Positions 45,035 through 53,392 of a stretch of DNA of 64,000 nt are shown one piece after another (positions within the stretch are counted from its first letter, which is position 1; the number at the start of each line of letters is the position of its first letter). Source of the stretch: Glycomyces luteolus (GTDB lineage: Bacteria > Actinomycetota > Actinomycetes > Mycobacteriales > Micromonosporaceae); assembly GCF_027622875.1 (NCBI RefSeq), contig NZ_JAPZVP010000012.1, positions 1 to 64,000 of the forward strand, written 5' to 3'. The position numbers and the translations under genes were made by a program. The notes beneath the pieces were generated by a model. The model worked only from the letters and a program-made list of their open reading frames with translations, made no database searches and was not told the DNA's origin.

Positions 45035-45105
45035 CCTCCCGAACCCCGGCGCGGTCAGGCTTTCCGCCGGCAGGAAGACGCGGCCGTCCGCGATGCGAAC
45101 GGCCG

Positions 45106-45261
45106 GTGCGCAAGTACCTGCCGCAGCTGATCGATCTGATCCGGCGCCGCGAGATCGACCCCGGCAAGGTCTTCGATCTCACGCTCCCGCTCGAGGACGC
45201 CGCCGAGGCGTACCGGGCGATGGACGAGCGCCGCGCCATCAAGGCGCTCCTGACCGTCTGA
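45106..45261 (+). pseudogene. C-terminal remnant of a zinc alcohol dehydrogenase
   Basis: The frame reads KYLPQLIDLIRRREIDPGKV, then FDLTLPLEDAAEAYRAMDER and RAIKALLTV before a stop. This is the last helix-strand unit of zinc-dependent alcohol/formaldehyde dehydrogenases. The 430 or so upstream residues are absent. The rest of 45035-45332 is empty. Confidence 0.7.
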
Positions 45262-45332
45262 CGAACCATCGACGAGGCGAATGGATTACGCGTTGCGACG
45301 AGGTCTCCGCTCTCGTGGCGGAGGACGAGGTT

Positions 45333-46715
45333 CTAGGCGCGGGCTCCGGCCGGGGTCCGGCGGGCGGCGTCGCAGGGTCGGGCGTTGCGGGGCCAGTGGC
45401 GGTGGCGGGCGTCGATGACGAAGTAGTGCGAGTGGATCCAGCCGTCGCCGACGCGCGCGGCTCCCGCGAGGTGCGGGTCGTCGGGGTCGAGTTCGGCGTG
45501 GACGTGCGCGAGCGCGACGGCGTCGCGCGCGGGCCAGATGATGCGGCCGGTGAGGGCGGCCGCCACCGCGATGCACGTGAGGACCGCGGCGGCCGCGGTC
45601 ATGTCGGCGGCCGCGAGCCATCCCGCGACGGGATAGGTGACGAGGAACCAGCCGTGGGAGAGCGAGAACTGCGCGGCGAACGCGGCAGGACGGTCGTTCG
45701 GTGCGGCAGAGGCGGTCACGAGGCGCCCGGTGGGGGTGAGGATCGCGGCGGTGGCCGCGCCGAGGACGAACCAGTTCGCCAGCAGCCAGGCCCAGCCGAA
45801 TGCTCCGGTGGCGAGCGCGGCGGTGAGCGCGACGAGCGCTGCGGCGAGCACGAACGCCGCCGCCGTCATGAGCCGGCGGTCGGTGGCGCGCCGCAGCAGC
45901 CGAGGCGTCAGCAGCGCGACGGCCATCGAGCCGATGCCATAGGCGCCCAAGGCGATCGCCACGTCGCCGTCGGTTCCGCCGAGGACGTCCTGGACGAGGA
46001 CGACGGTGTTGACGATGACCATGGCGGTCGCGGCGGCGACAGCCAGATGCATGCACAGGAGCGCTCGCAGGCGGGGCGTAGCGGCGTAGAGGCGGAACCC
46101 GCGAGTGGTCTTCGCCCAGCGTCCTTCCGAGGCTTCGGCCGGGGCGGGTTTCGGGACGGCCACCGAGGCGACCAGGACCGCGGAGGCGAGGAACCCGGCG
46201 GTCGTCCCGGTGAACAACCACTCGTAGCCGACGAATGCGAGCATCGCGGCGGCGAGGACGGGGCTGACCAGGCTCTCGAGGTCGTAGGCGAGGCGCGAGA
46301 GCGACAGCGCCTTCGTGTAGTCCGCTTGGCGGCGCAGGACTTCCGGGATCGTGGCCTGGAACGTCGGCGTGAAGGCCGCCGAAGCGGACTGGAGCACCAG
46401 GACGAGGACGTAGATCTGCCAGACCTCGGTCACGAACGGCAGGGCCAGGGCCACCGCGGCGCGGGCGAGGTCCATCGCGACCATGAGGGTGCGGCGCGAG
46501 AGCCGCTCGGCGAGCGCCGTGGCGATCGGGCCGATGAACAGGTACGCGAGCATCTTGATCGCCAGGGCGGTGCCGAGCACGGCTCCGGCCTCCGGCCCTG
46601 CCAGGTCGTAGGCGAGCAGGCTGAGCGCCACGGTGGCCAGGCCGGTCCCGGCGAGGGCGATGACCTGGGCGGCGAAGAGGTGGCGGTAGGTGCGATTGCG
46701 CAGTACGGAGAGCAC
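45333..46715 (-). CDS. MFS exporter (EntS/MFS_3 type)
   Basis: A 460-residue transporter with 12 predicted helices. It starts LSVLRNRTYRHLFAAQVIALAGTGLA, the usual N-terminus of MFS_3 drug or siderophore exporters. The inter-helix motif IGPIATALAERLSRRTLMV follows helix 2. The C-terminal 45 residues are polar and end in DAARRTPAGARA. GTG 46715 was chosen because it precedes this conserved start; the frame opens 21 codons earlier. An ArsR-like inverted repeat lies about 45 bp upstream. Confidence 0.88.
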   Translation of the reverse strand: MLSVLRNRTYRHLFAAQVIALAGTGLATVALSLLAYDLAGPEAGAVLGTALAIKMLAYLFIGPIATALAERLSRRTLMVAMDLARAAVALALPFVTEVWQIYVLVLVLQSASAAFTPTFQATIPEVLRRQADYTKALSLSRLAYDLESLVSPVLAAAMLAFVGYEWLFTGTTAGFLASAVLVASVAVPKPAPAEASEGRWAKTTRGFRLYAATPRLRALLCMHLAVAAATAMVIVNTVVLVQDVLGGTDGDVAIALGAYGIGSMAVALLTPRLLRRATDRRLMTAAAFVLAAALVALTAALATGAFGWAWLLANWFVLGAATAAILTPTGRLVTASAAPNDRPAAFAAQFSLSHGWFLVTYPVAGWLAAADMTAAAAVLTCIAVAAALTGRIIWPARDAVALAHVHAELDPDDPHLAGAARVGDGWIHSHYFVIDARHRHWPRNARPCDAARRTPAGARA

Positions 46716-46756
46716 GGCAGGGTCCTCGGTGCGGGAAAGCTGACCACCCGACCGTA

Positions 46757-46782
46757 ACATGTGTGCGCATCTGCGCACATGT
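46757..46782. promoter_or_regulatory. Inverted repeat before the MFS gene, ArsR-like operator
   Basis: ACATGTG at 46757-46763 and CACATGT at 46776-46782 form an inverted repeat. TGTGCGCA and TGCGCACA are nested inside it. Such dyads are typical for ArsR-family winged-helix repressors of MFS exporters. No ArsR gene is next to it in this window. Confidence 0.6.
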
Positions 46783-46890
46783 CAACTACGTTGTTGTGCC
46801 GTCTCAGGCGGCGGGGGCGCGGCCGTGGTGGCGCGGATGACGAGTTCGGCGTCGCAGATCTCGCCGAGTCCGATGTCGAGGGCGAACACC
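46782..46890 (-). pseudogene. Possible tail of a LacI-family regulator
   Basis: On the minus strand the frame reads VFALDIGLGEICDAELVIRATTAAPPP before a stop at 46782, resembling the end of LacI regulators (a strand with AELVVR followed by STAPP). The DNA-binding domain is absent. The remaining 46891-47100 has no supported gene; short frames there look random. Confidence 0.35.
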
Positions 46891-47100
46891 ATCACCGTCC
46901 TCGACCCGCCAGCGGCCCGCCGCTGCGTCGGGGAACCGGCCCGTCAGATCCTCGACCACTACCCCTCGGCGGTCTGACCTGATGGGCCACAGCAGGTGCT
47001 GTAGCCCAGGACGCCTCGACGGGCTCGGGTACCGCACATGGCTCTTACGTAGGTAGATGCCTCGCTGTAATTCGCAGTGGCGGAGGCCTTGACCGAAATG

Positions 47101-47118
47101 AATTGTTCCCGGTAACAT
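47101..47118. promoter_or_regulatory. LacI-type operator, copy 1
   Basis: AATTGTTCCCGGTAACAT is a near-palindrome (TGTT-N-CCGG-N-AACA type). The identical 18 bases occur at 58668-58685. It lies 97 bp before the first GH43 gene and is the best candidate site for the LacI regulator at 56073. Confidence 0.85.
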
Positions 47119-47214
47119 CTGCTGGTCGCGTCGGCCCCAGCGCGGTCACGCCGCCGTCGGCGCCGATGAAGACGGCCGCGGGAACCGCCGCAGCGAGGAT
47201 CAAAGGAGATCAAT

Positions 47215-49857
47215 ATGGGTATTCGGATTGCCCGCGAGAGGGCGCGGCCGCGCGCCGGGAGGATACTGTCCGCAGTCTCGGGCCTGGCGGTCGTCGGAGC
47301 GACGCTCGCCGGGGGCCCCGTGGCCGCGGCGGAGGTGCCGACGACCGGTCTGCTGGCGTCGTACGACTTCTCCGAGACTTCGGGCACGGTGCTGCACGAC
47401 CAGTCCGGCGCGGGACGCGACGCGACCGTCGTCGGCGGCGAGGACTGGCACGCGGGGTTCATGCAGTTCGACGGGGCCAACCACGTGAAGCTGCCCGACG
47501 GCATCCTGCAAGGCGAGGACGCCGCGACGATCGTCATCGAGACGAGCCCCGAGAACCTCACCGGGGCGCAGTTCCTGTGGAACATCGGCGGCTCGGGCAA
47601 CTCCGGCACCGGCCAGTTCTTCATCCAGCCCGTCGTGCCACGGCTGTCGATCTCGAAGACGAACTGGTCGGGAGAGCAGACGGCGCTCTCGACGCGCAAG
47701 CTCGCGCTGAACGAATGGCAGTCGATCGCCGCGACCGTGTCGCGCAACGGCACCGGGACGACTTCGACGCTCCGCCTCTACGTCGATGGTGAACTGTGGG
47801 CGGAGAAGACCGACTCGACGGTCAATCTCGCGGACCTCACGACCCACACCCTCAACTACATCGGCAAGAGCGCCTATGCGGCCGACTCGCTCTACCGCGG
47901 GAAGGTCTCCTCGTTCCGGGTCTACGACACGGCGCTCACAGCGACGCAACTCGGCGACATCGCCGCCGCCGACGCTCCGGCGGCCGCGGCGGAGACCGTC
48001 GCCGCCATCGACCTCGACGCCCTCAACGAGCAGGACCTCGCGCAGATCGAGTCGGACCTCGTGCTGCCTGCAGCGGGCGGCGTGAGCTGGACGGCCGAGC
48101 CCGCGGGCGTCATCGCCGCCGACGGCTCCGTCACGCAGCCCGCGACCGACACCGACGTGACCCTCACGGCCACCGCCGATGCGCGAGGGCAGACCTCCAC
48201 ACGCACGTTCGACGTCACGGTGCTGCACGCGCCGAGTGAGGCGGAGCGGGCCCAGAAGGACCTCAACGCGATCGTCATCCCCGGCTCGGACGACGTCCGC
48301 AGCAGCATCGACATCCCCGAGACCGGCTCGCGGTACGGATCGACGCTCACCTGGTCGACCGACCGTCCCGAGATCGTCGACGTCACCGGTGAGGGCGACA
48401 TCGCGCCCGGCGTCGTGACGCGGCCCGCCGCCGACACGACGGTGACCCTCACGGCCACCGCCACCAACGGCTCGGCGGTCGAGACGCGCGAGATCGAACT
48501 GCTCGTGCGCAAGGCCTACGAGATGCCAGAGACGACCGACTACCTCTTCGCGCACTTCACCGGCACTGAGGACAGCCACACCGACGAGCAGATCTACTTC
48601 GCGACGAGCCAGGACGGCGCGAAGTTCACCGACACGCGCCCGGCCGGCTCCCCGGTGCTCTCGCTCGCCCCCGACGAGGGCGACGGCGGCGTCCGCGACC
48701 CGTTCCTGGTGCGATCTCCGGAAGGCGACCGCTTCTACCTCATCGCCACCGACCTCAGCATCTACCACCGAGGTGGTTGGGGCGCTTCGAAGGCGACGAC
48801 GACCGGCTCGACGAAGATCGTCGTCTGGGAGTCCGACGACCTGGTGAACTGGAGCGAGCCGCGCCTCACCGAGCTCGCCGGGTCCATCCCCGGGGCCGGG
48901 ATGATGTGGGCGCCGGAGGCCTTCTGGGACGAGGAGACCCAGCAGTACTACGTCTACTGGGCGACGAGGTCCGTCGAGCAGAACACGTTCGGCGACCCCG
49001 TGAACATGTACATCGCCACGACCCGGGACTTCGTCACCTTCTCGACGCCGCACGTCTGGATCGACCGGCAGATCTCCATCATCGACACGACGATGTTCAA
49101 GGTCGGCGACTGGTACTACCGCGCCTCGGGCGACGGCCAGATCACGATCGAGAAGTCCAAGTCCATCGACGTCCCGAGTGTCGCGACGACGGCCACGACG
49201 ACGGGCTCAGAGCACCAGTGGACGCTCGTCGGCACGCTCCAGTCCATCTTCGGCGGCACGACCGAGGCCTGCGGCACGGGCCGCAACTACTCGGGCAACT
49301 GCCTCGAAGGCGCCGAGTTCTTCCGCTACAACGAAGACGACAGGAACGCCGCGCAGGAGCTGTACGGCCTCATGACCGACCAGTACGCGACCGGCCGGGG
49401 CTACCTGCCGTTCCGCACGACCGACCCCGGCTCCACCTCGACCGCCGACTGGAGCAAGGCGACCGACGTCGACTTCGGCGTCCTGAAGAAGCGCCACGGC
49501 GCGATCCTCCCGATCACGCAGCGCGAGTACGAACGCGTCATGTACCACTACGCCGGCGTGGGCGAGGACCCCGACGCGGGCCCCGACCTCGACGCGGCCG
49601 TGTCGACGCGGTGCGCGGCAGGCAAGGTGCTGGTCACGGCATCAGTGCGGAACGTCGGCGATACCGCGGCCGACGTGGTCGTATCGACTGCTTACGGCAG
49701 GAAAACCCTTGCGGCCGTAGCGCCCGGGGCCACCGTCTCGGCCGTCTTCACGACGCGGGCGACCTCGATCGCCGCCGGCACCGTGACCGTTACGGGCACC
49801 GACGCGAACGGCGAGACCGGACTCGCGGAGCCGTACGCGGCCGCTTCCTGCGGCTGA
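47215..49857 (+). CDS. Secreted multidomain GH43 glycosidase A
   Basis: An 880-residue protein. Sec signal (cleavage near 39), LamG/concanavalin-like domain (about 47-255; LLASYDFSETSGTVLHDQSG), two Ig-like domains (about 265-435), GH43 five-bladed propeller (about 440-790) and a C-terminal module from STRCAAGKV to ASCG. The propeller keeps the catalytic acid positions: Asp in VRDPFL (near 495), Glu in WAPEAF in place of the usual WAPD (near 568), and Glu in LEGAEFF (near 698). GH43 enzymes cleave arabinofuranose, xylose or galactofuranose linkages. AAGGAGAT precedes the ATG, and the LacI-type operator is upstream. It is the first gene of the locus. Confidence 0.88.
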   Translation: MGIRIARERARPRAGRILSAVSGLAVVGATLAGGPVAAAEVPTTGLLASYDFSETSGTVLHDQSGAGRDATVVGGEDWHAGFMQFDGANHVKLPDGILQGEDAATIVIETSPENLTGAQFLWNIGGSGNSGTGQFFIQPVVPRLSISKTNWSGEQTALSTRKLALNEWQSIAATVSRNGTGTTSTLRLYVDGELWAEKTDSTVNLADLTTHTLNYIGKSAYAADSLYRGKVSSFRVYDTALTATQLGDIAAADAPAAAAETVAAIDLDALNEQDLAQIESDLVLPAAGGVSWTAEPAGVIAADGSVTQPATDTDVTLTATADARGQTSTRTFDVTVLHAPSEAERAQKDLNAIVIPGSDDVRSSIDIPETGSRYGSTLTWSTDRPEIVDVTGEGDIAPGVVTRPAADTTVTLTATATNGSAVETREIELLVRKAYEMPETTDYLFAHFTGTEDSHTDEQIYFATSQDGAKFTDTRPAGSPVLSLAPDEGDGGVRDPFLVRSPEGDRFYLIATDLSIYHRGGWGASKATTTGSTKIVVWESDDLVNWSEPRLTELAGSIPGAGMMWAPEAFWDEETQQYYVYWATRSVEQNTFGDPVNMYIATTRDFVTFSTPHVWIDRQISIIDTTMFKVGDWYYRASGDGQITIEKSKSIDVPSVATTATTTGSEHQWTLVGTLQSIFGGTTEACGTGRNYSGNCLEGAEFFRYNEDDRNAAQELYGLMTDQYATGRGYLPFRTTDPGSTSTADWSKATDVDFGVLKKRHGAILPITQREYERVMYHYAGVGEDPDAGPDLDAAVSTRCAAGKVLVTASVRNVGDTAADVVVSTAYGRKTLAAVAPGATVSAVFTTRATSIAAGTVTVTGTDANGETGLAEPYAAASCG

Positions 49858-49864
49858 CCGGCAC

Positions 49865-49895
49865 AGGGGCTCCCGCCGCAGCGGCGGGAGCCCCT
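49865..49895 (+). terminator. Intercistronic hairpin between GH43 A and B
   Basis: A perfect 14-bp stem (AGGGGCTCCCGCCG with its complement) with a three-base loop starts eight bases behind the stop of gene A. No T-tract follows, so it may act as a partial terminator or protect the upstream message. Confidence 0.7.
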
Positions 49896-49949
49896 GCTTC
49901 ACAACGACATCCGCGATCGAGCCGTCGCGCGGAAGGAAAGAGATCGACA

Positions 49950-52900
49950 ATGAGGCCGCAATCGAAAGCGAACAGGCGCTGCGGCGCCCTGCGCGCGGCA
50001 GTGGGCGCCGTCGGGATGGTCGTGGCCGCGTCGCTCGCGGCAGTCGCCCCCGCCGTCGCCGCTGAACCGCCGACGCCCGCCGTCCAGTACACCTTCGACG
50101 AGCTCACGGCCGCAACGGCCGGCACCGCGATCGCCAACACCGGTAGCCGCGGCACGGTCCTGAACGCGGCCATGGTGAACAGCGGCGCGACGCTCGTCGA
50201 TGACACGCACGGCGGCAGCGCACTGCGCTTCCCCGGCGGCACTGCGGGCTCGGCGGCCCCCTACGCCGTCATCCCGAACGGCGCGATCGCCTCCGGGCAG
50301 CAGGACGTCACCATCACGGCACGCGTGCGCTGGGAGAACACCACAACGGGATGCCGGTACCCCTTCACGCTCGGCGACTCCTCCACGAAGTACCTCTCGT
50401 ACCTCGCCGGCTGCGTGCGGGCCGAGATGAAGAGCGGCTCGACGGCCGTCACCAAACAGAACGCGACCATTCCCGAAGGCGACTGGACCGACATCGCGAT
50501 CGTGCTCGACGGCGGGTCCTCCTTCGCGTTCTATATGGATGGTTCCCTCGTCGGCTCCGTCTCGACGGCCTACACGGCCTCCAGCATCGCGACCTCGGGC
50601 GCATCGGGTTGGCTCTCCAAGTCGCCCTTCACGGCCGACCCGTACTTCGACGGCGCGGTCGACGACCTGACCGTGTGGTCCGAGGCCCTGACAGGAGCGC
50701 AGGTGGCCTCCGTGTACGACACGTACAGCGACGAGTTCGTGGCGAACGCCGTGGAAGCGGTCGACCTCGGCGACCTCTCCGCACTCGCCTCCGATCTCTC
50801 CCTCCCGACGACCAGCACCGACGGCGAGGTCGCCATCAGCTGGGCGAGCTCGGCGCCCAGCGCCGTGAGCGACGCGGGCGAGGTCAACCGGCTCGACACG
50901 GACACCACGGGCACGCTCACCGCGACCTTCGAGCGCGGCTCGGTCACGCAGCAGGCGACCTACGACTTCACGGTCCCGGCGACCGACGACCCCGCAGGCG
51001 CGAACCAGGACGCGGCCGCGGCCATCGTGCTGCCCTCCGTCCTCGCGTCCGGCGACGTACTCCCGACCGCCATCGCGGGCCGCGACATCGCATGGAGCGT
51101 CGTCTCCGGCCCCACGAGCGTGGCCGACGGCACCGTCGCCTCCGGCCCCGCCGACGGGCTCGCCGACGCGGTGCTCCGCGCCACCGTTGGCGCCGGCGAC
51201 ATCGCGGCGCAGCGCGACATCGGCGTCCGCGTGATCGAAGAAGGCAACGCGACCCTCGCCGCCTACACGACCACCAAGACCACGCGCGGCACCGACGACC
51301 CCGAACTCGAGACGTCGGTGCACCTGGCGCTGAGCGGCGACGGTACCTCGTACACGGCACTCAACTCCGGCGCCGGCGTCGTCTACGCCTCCGCCGAAGG
51401 GCAGAGCGAGTCGGCGAACGGCGTCAAGCGCGGCCTCGCCGACCCCCGCGTCTTCCGACTCGCAGGCGACGACGGCTTCGGCGTCATCGCCCGCCGCGTC
51501 AACGTCGACGGCACGCAGACCGCCGCCGACGCGCGCGGTGCGATCCTCTTCACCACCCCCGACCTCGTGCACTTCACCGAAGTCGGCTTCCTCACGCTGA
51601 GTGAGGCGGTGACCCGCGCCGCCGCCGAATGGGACGCCCACGCGGGGGCCTACCGCATCGTCTGGCGCGATGCGGACGGCTCCGTGCACACGGCGACCAC
51701 AACGGACTGGACGACGCTCACCCCCGCGGCCGACGCCCGCACCTACGAAGGCCGCCTGTCGACGATCGCGGTCGCGAACGCCGGCGAGGCGTCGCTCATC
51801 CCGCTCACGGCAGAGGAAGCGGCAGCGCTCGCACGGCTCCTCGGCCGCGTCGCGAACACCGGCATCGAGAGCCCCGAACTCACGATCGCGCAAGGCGACG
51901 GGTTCACCGCACCCGACGACGTCGCAGCCGAGTACTCAGACGGCCAGACCTACTACCTCGGCGTGACATGGAACCCCGACGAGCTCGCGGCCGTCGACAC
52001 CTCGACCCCCGGCACCTACACGGTGACGGGCGAGCCCCGCTGGCAGCAGACGGTGTTTCCGCTCGTCTCCGGCCGCGCCGACCCGCACATGCACCGGTAC
52101 ACCGATCCGGTCACGGGCGAGAAGACCTGGCTCTTCATCTCCACCGACGAGAACGGACAGGACGACTTCTTCATCCGCGAGGCGTCTACGGTGGAGGGCA
52201 TCAAGACGGCCCCCGACAACAAGATCCTCGGCTCGGGCCTCTTCGGGAGGGGCGGCCAGCTCTGGGCGCCCGAGTTCCACGAGGTCGACGGCGACCTGTA
52301 CGTCCTCTTCGCGGGCAATGTCGCGAGCGGCGGCGACATTGCCAACATCCAGGCCCACACCATGCGCCTCAAGCCGGGCCAGGACCCGCTCCTCGCCGCG
52401 AGCTGGGAGACGCCGCAGCGCGTCCTGGGAACCGACGGCGGCCACCTCGCCACAGCGGGCCTCACGCTCACCATCGACATGACGCACCTGCGCGTGGGCG
52501 ACCAGGACTACCTCGTGTGGAACCAGCGCACGAAGTACGACGCGAACGGGCAGCCCTCTCGGAGCGGCGCCTGGGCCCCCGCCGTCATCAAGATCGCAAG
52601 GGCAGACGTGTCCTCCACGGGCGCATGGCAGATCACGACCGACCCGGTCATCCTCTCCACTCCGGGCCTCGGCTGGGACTACAACACGTCCCCAGTGGAC
52701 GAAGGCCCGTTCGTGATCCGGCGCGACGGCAGGATCATGATCACGTTCTCGGGATCGGGCGTCGACGAGACGTACGCCGTCGGCCTCCTCGAAGCCTCCG
52801 CCGACGCCGACCTCACCGACCCGGCGTCCTGGACCAAGCGCAGCTACCCGATCTGGAGCTACGAAGGGCCGATCGCGAACAACTGGGGCCCGGGGCACAA

Positions 52901-53378
52901 CGCCTACGTCCTCGACGACGACGGCAACCTGCTCAACGTGTTCCACGCGAAGCCGACGGCGACGGGCGCGCGGACGGCCGGAGTGCGGATGGTCTACTTC
53001 CGCACCGACGGCACGCCCATCCTCGACATGACCGACGCCGAATGGCTCGCCGAAGCGAACCGCACGGTGACGATGACGGTGACCGTGGAGCCGGCCTCGG
53101 GCCCCGACTTCGAGGCGACGACCACGACCCGCTGCGCCGCAGGCAAGGTGTACCTCACCGTGTCCGTGCGCAACACGGGCGACGCGACCGCGTCGTTCAC
53201 CCTGTCCACCCCGTACGGCACCAGGAACGTCTCCGGCCTCGAACCGGGTGCGGCGTCTTCGGCGGCGTTCAACACGCGCACCGCCGACCTCCCTGCCGGA
53301 ACCGTCGAGGTGACCGGAACCGCCGAAGCCGGCGAACGCACCGAATCCGTCGACTACCCCGCACTGCACTGCGGATGA
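49950..53378 (+). CDS. Secreted multidomain GH43 protein B with two propeller segments
   Basis: An 1142-residue protein: Sec signal to AVAAE (about 38), LamG domain (VQYTFDELTAATAG), two Ig-like domains, and a partial propeller (about 425-640). An Ig-like Big_4 domain (around VTWNPDELAAVDTSTPGTYT) follows, then a full GH43 domain (about 700-1050) and the C-terminal module TTRCAAGKV to HCG. The second propeller has Asp in GRADPHM (near 711), WAPEF (near 775), DEGPFV (near 918) and NNWGPGHNAY. The GPGH motif is typical of GH43 arabinofuranosidase-like enzymes. The first propeller has LADPRV but no WAPE or EGP, so it is probably not catalytic. Confidence 0.87.
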   Translation: MRPQSKANRRCGALRAAVGAVGMVVAASLAAVAPAVAAEPPTPAVQYTFDELTAATAGTAIANTGSRGTVLNAAMVNSGATLVDDTHGGSALRFPGGTAGSAAPYAVIPNGAIASGQQDVTITARVRWENTTTGCRYPFTLGDSSTKYLSYLAGCVRAEMKSGSTAVTKQNATIPEGDWTDIAIVLDGGSSFAFYMDGSLVGSVSTAYTASSIATSGASGWLSKSPFTADPYFDGAVDDLTVWSEALTGAQVASVYDTYSDEFVANAVEAVDLGDLSALASDLSLPTTSTDGEVAISWASSAPSAVSDAGEVNRLDTDTTGTLTATFERGSVTQQATYDFTVPATDDPAGANQDAAAAIVLPSVLASGDVLPTAIAGRDIAWSVVSGPTSVADGTVASGPADGLADAVLRATVGAGDIAAQRDIGVRVIEEGNATLAAYTTTKTTRGTDDPELETSVHLALSGDGTSYTALNSGAGVVYASAEGQSESANGVKRGLADPRVFRLAGDDGFGVIARRVNVDGTQTAADARGAILFTTPDLVHFTEVGFLTLSEAVTRAAAEWDAHAGAYRIVWRDADGSVHTATTTDWTTLTPAADARTYEGRLSTIAVANAGEASLIPLTAEEAAALARLLGRVANTGIESPELTIAQGDGFTAPDDVAAEYSDGQTYYLGVTWNPDELAAVDTSTPGTYTVTGEPRWQQTVFPLVSGRADPHMHRYTDPVTGEKTWLFISTDENGQDDFFIREASTVEGIKTAPDNKILGSGLFGRGGQLWAPEFHEVDGDLYVLFAGNVASGGDIANIQAHTMRLKPGQDPLLAASWETPQRVLGTDGGHLATAGLTLTIDMTHLRVGDQDYLVWNQRTKYDANGQPSRSGAWAPAVIKIARADVSSTGAWQITTDPVILSTPGLGWDYNTSPVDEGPFVIRRDGRIMITFSGSGVDETYAVGLLEASADADLTDPASWTKRSYPIWSYEGPIANNWGPGHNAYVLDDDGNLLNVFHAKPTATGARTAGVRMVYFRTDGTPILDMTDAEWLAEANRTVTMTVTVEPASGPDFEATTTTRCAAGKVYLTVSVRNTGDATASFTLSTPYGTRNVSGLEPGAASSAAFNTRTADLPAGTVEVTGTAEAGERTESVDYPALHCG

Positions 53379-53392
53379 CCAGGAGACGCACC

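Noticed and set aside
46759-46982. Short plus-strand frames between the MFS gene and the GH43 locus
   Set aside because: They start in the inverted repeat and show random composition; only the minus-strand LacI-like tail has any family resemblance.
29280-47215. Prophage or integrative element with a defined end
   Set aside because: No integrase, transposase, phage structural gene or clear direct repeat of the tRNA end was found; only gene debris supports past insertions.
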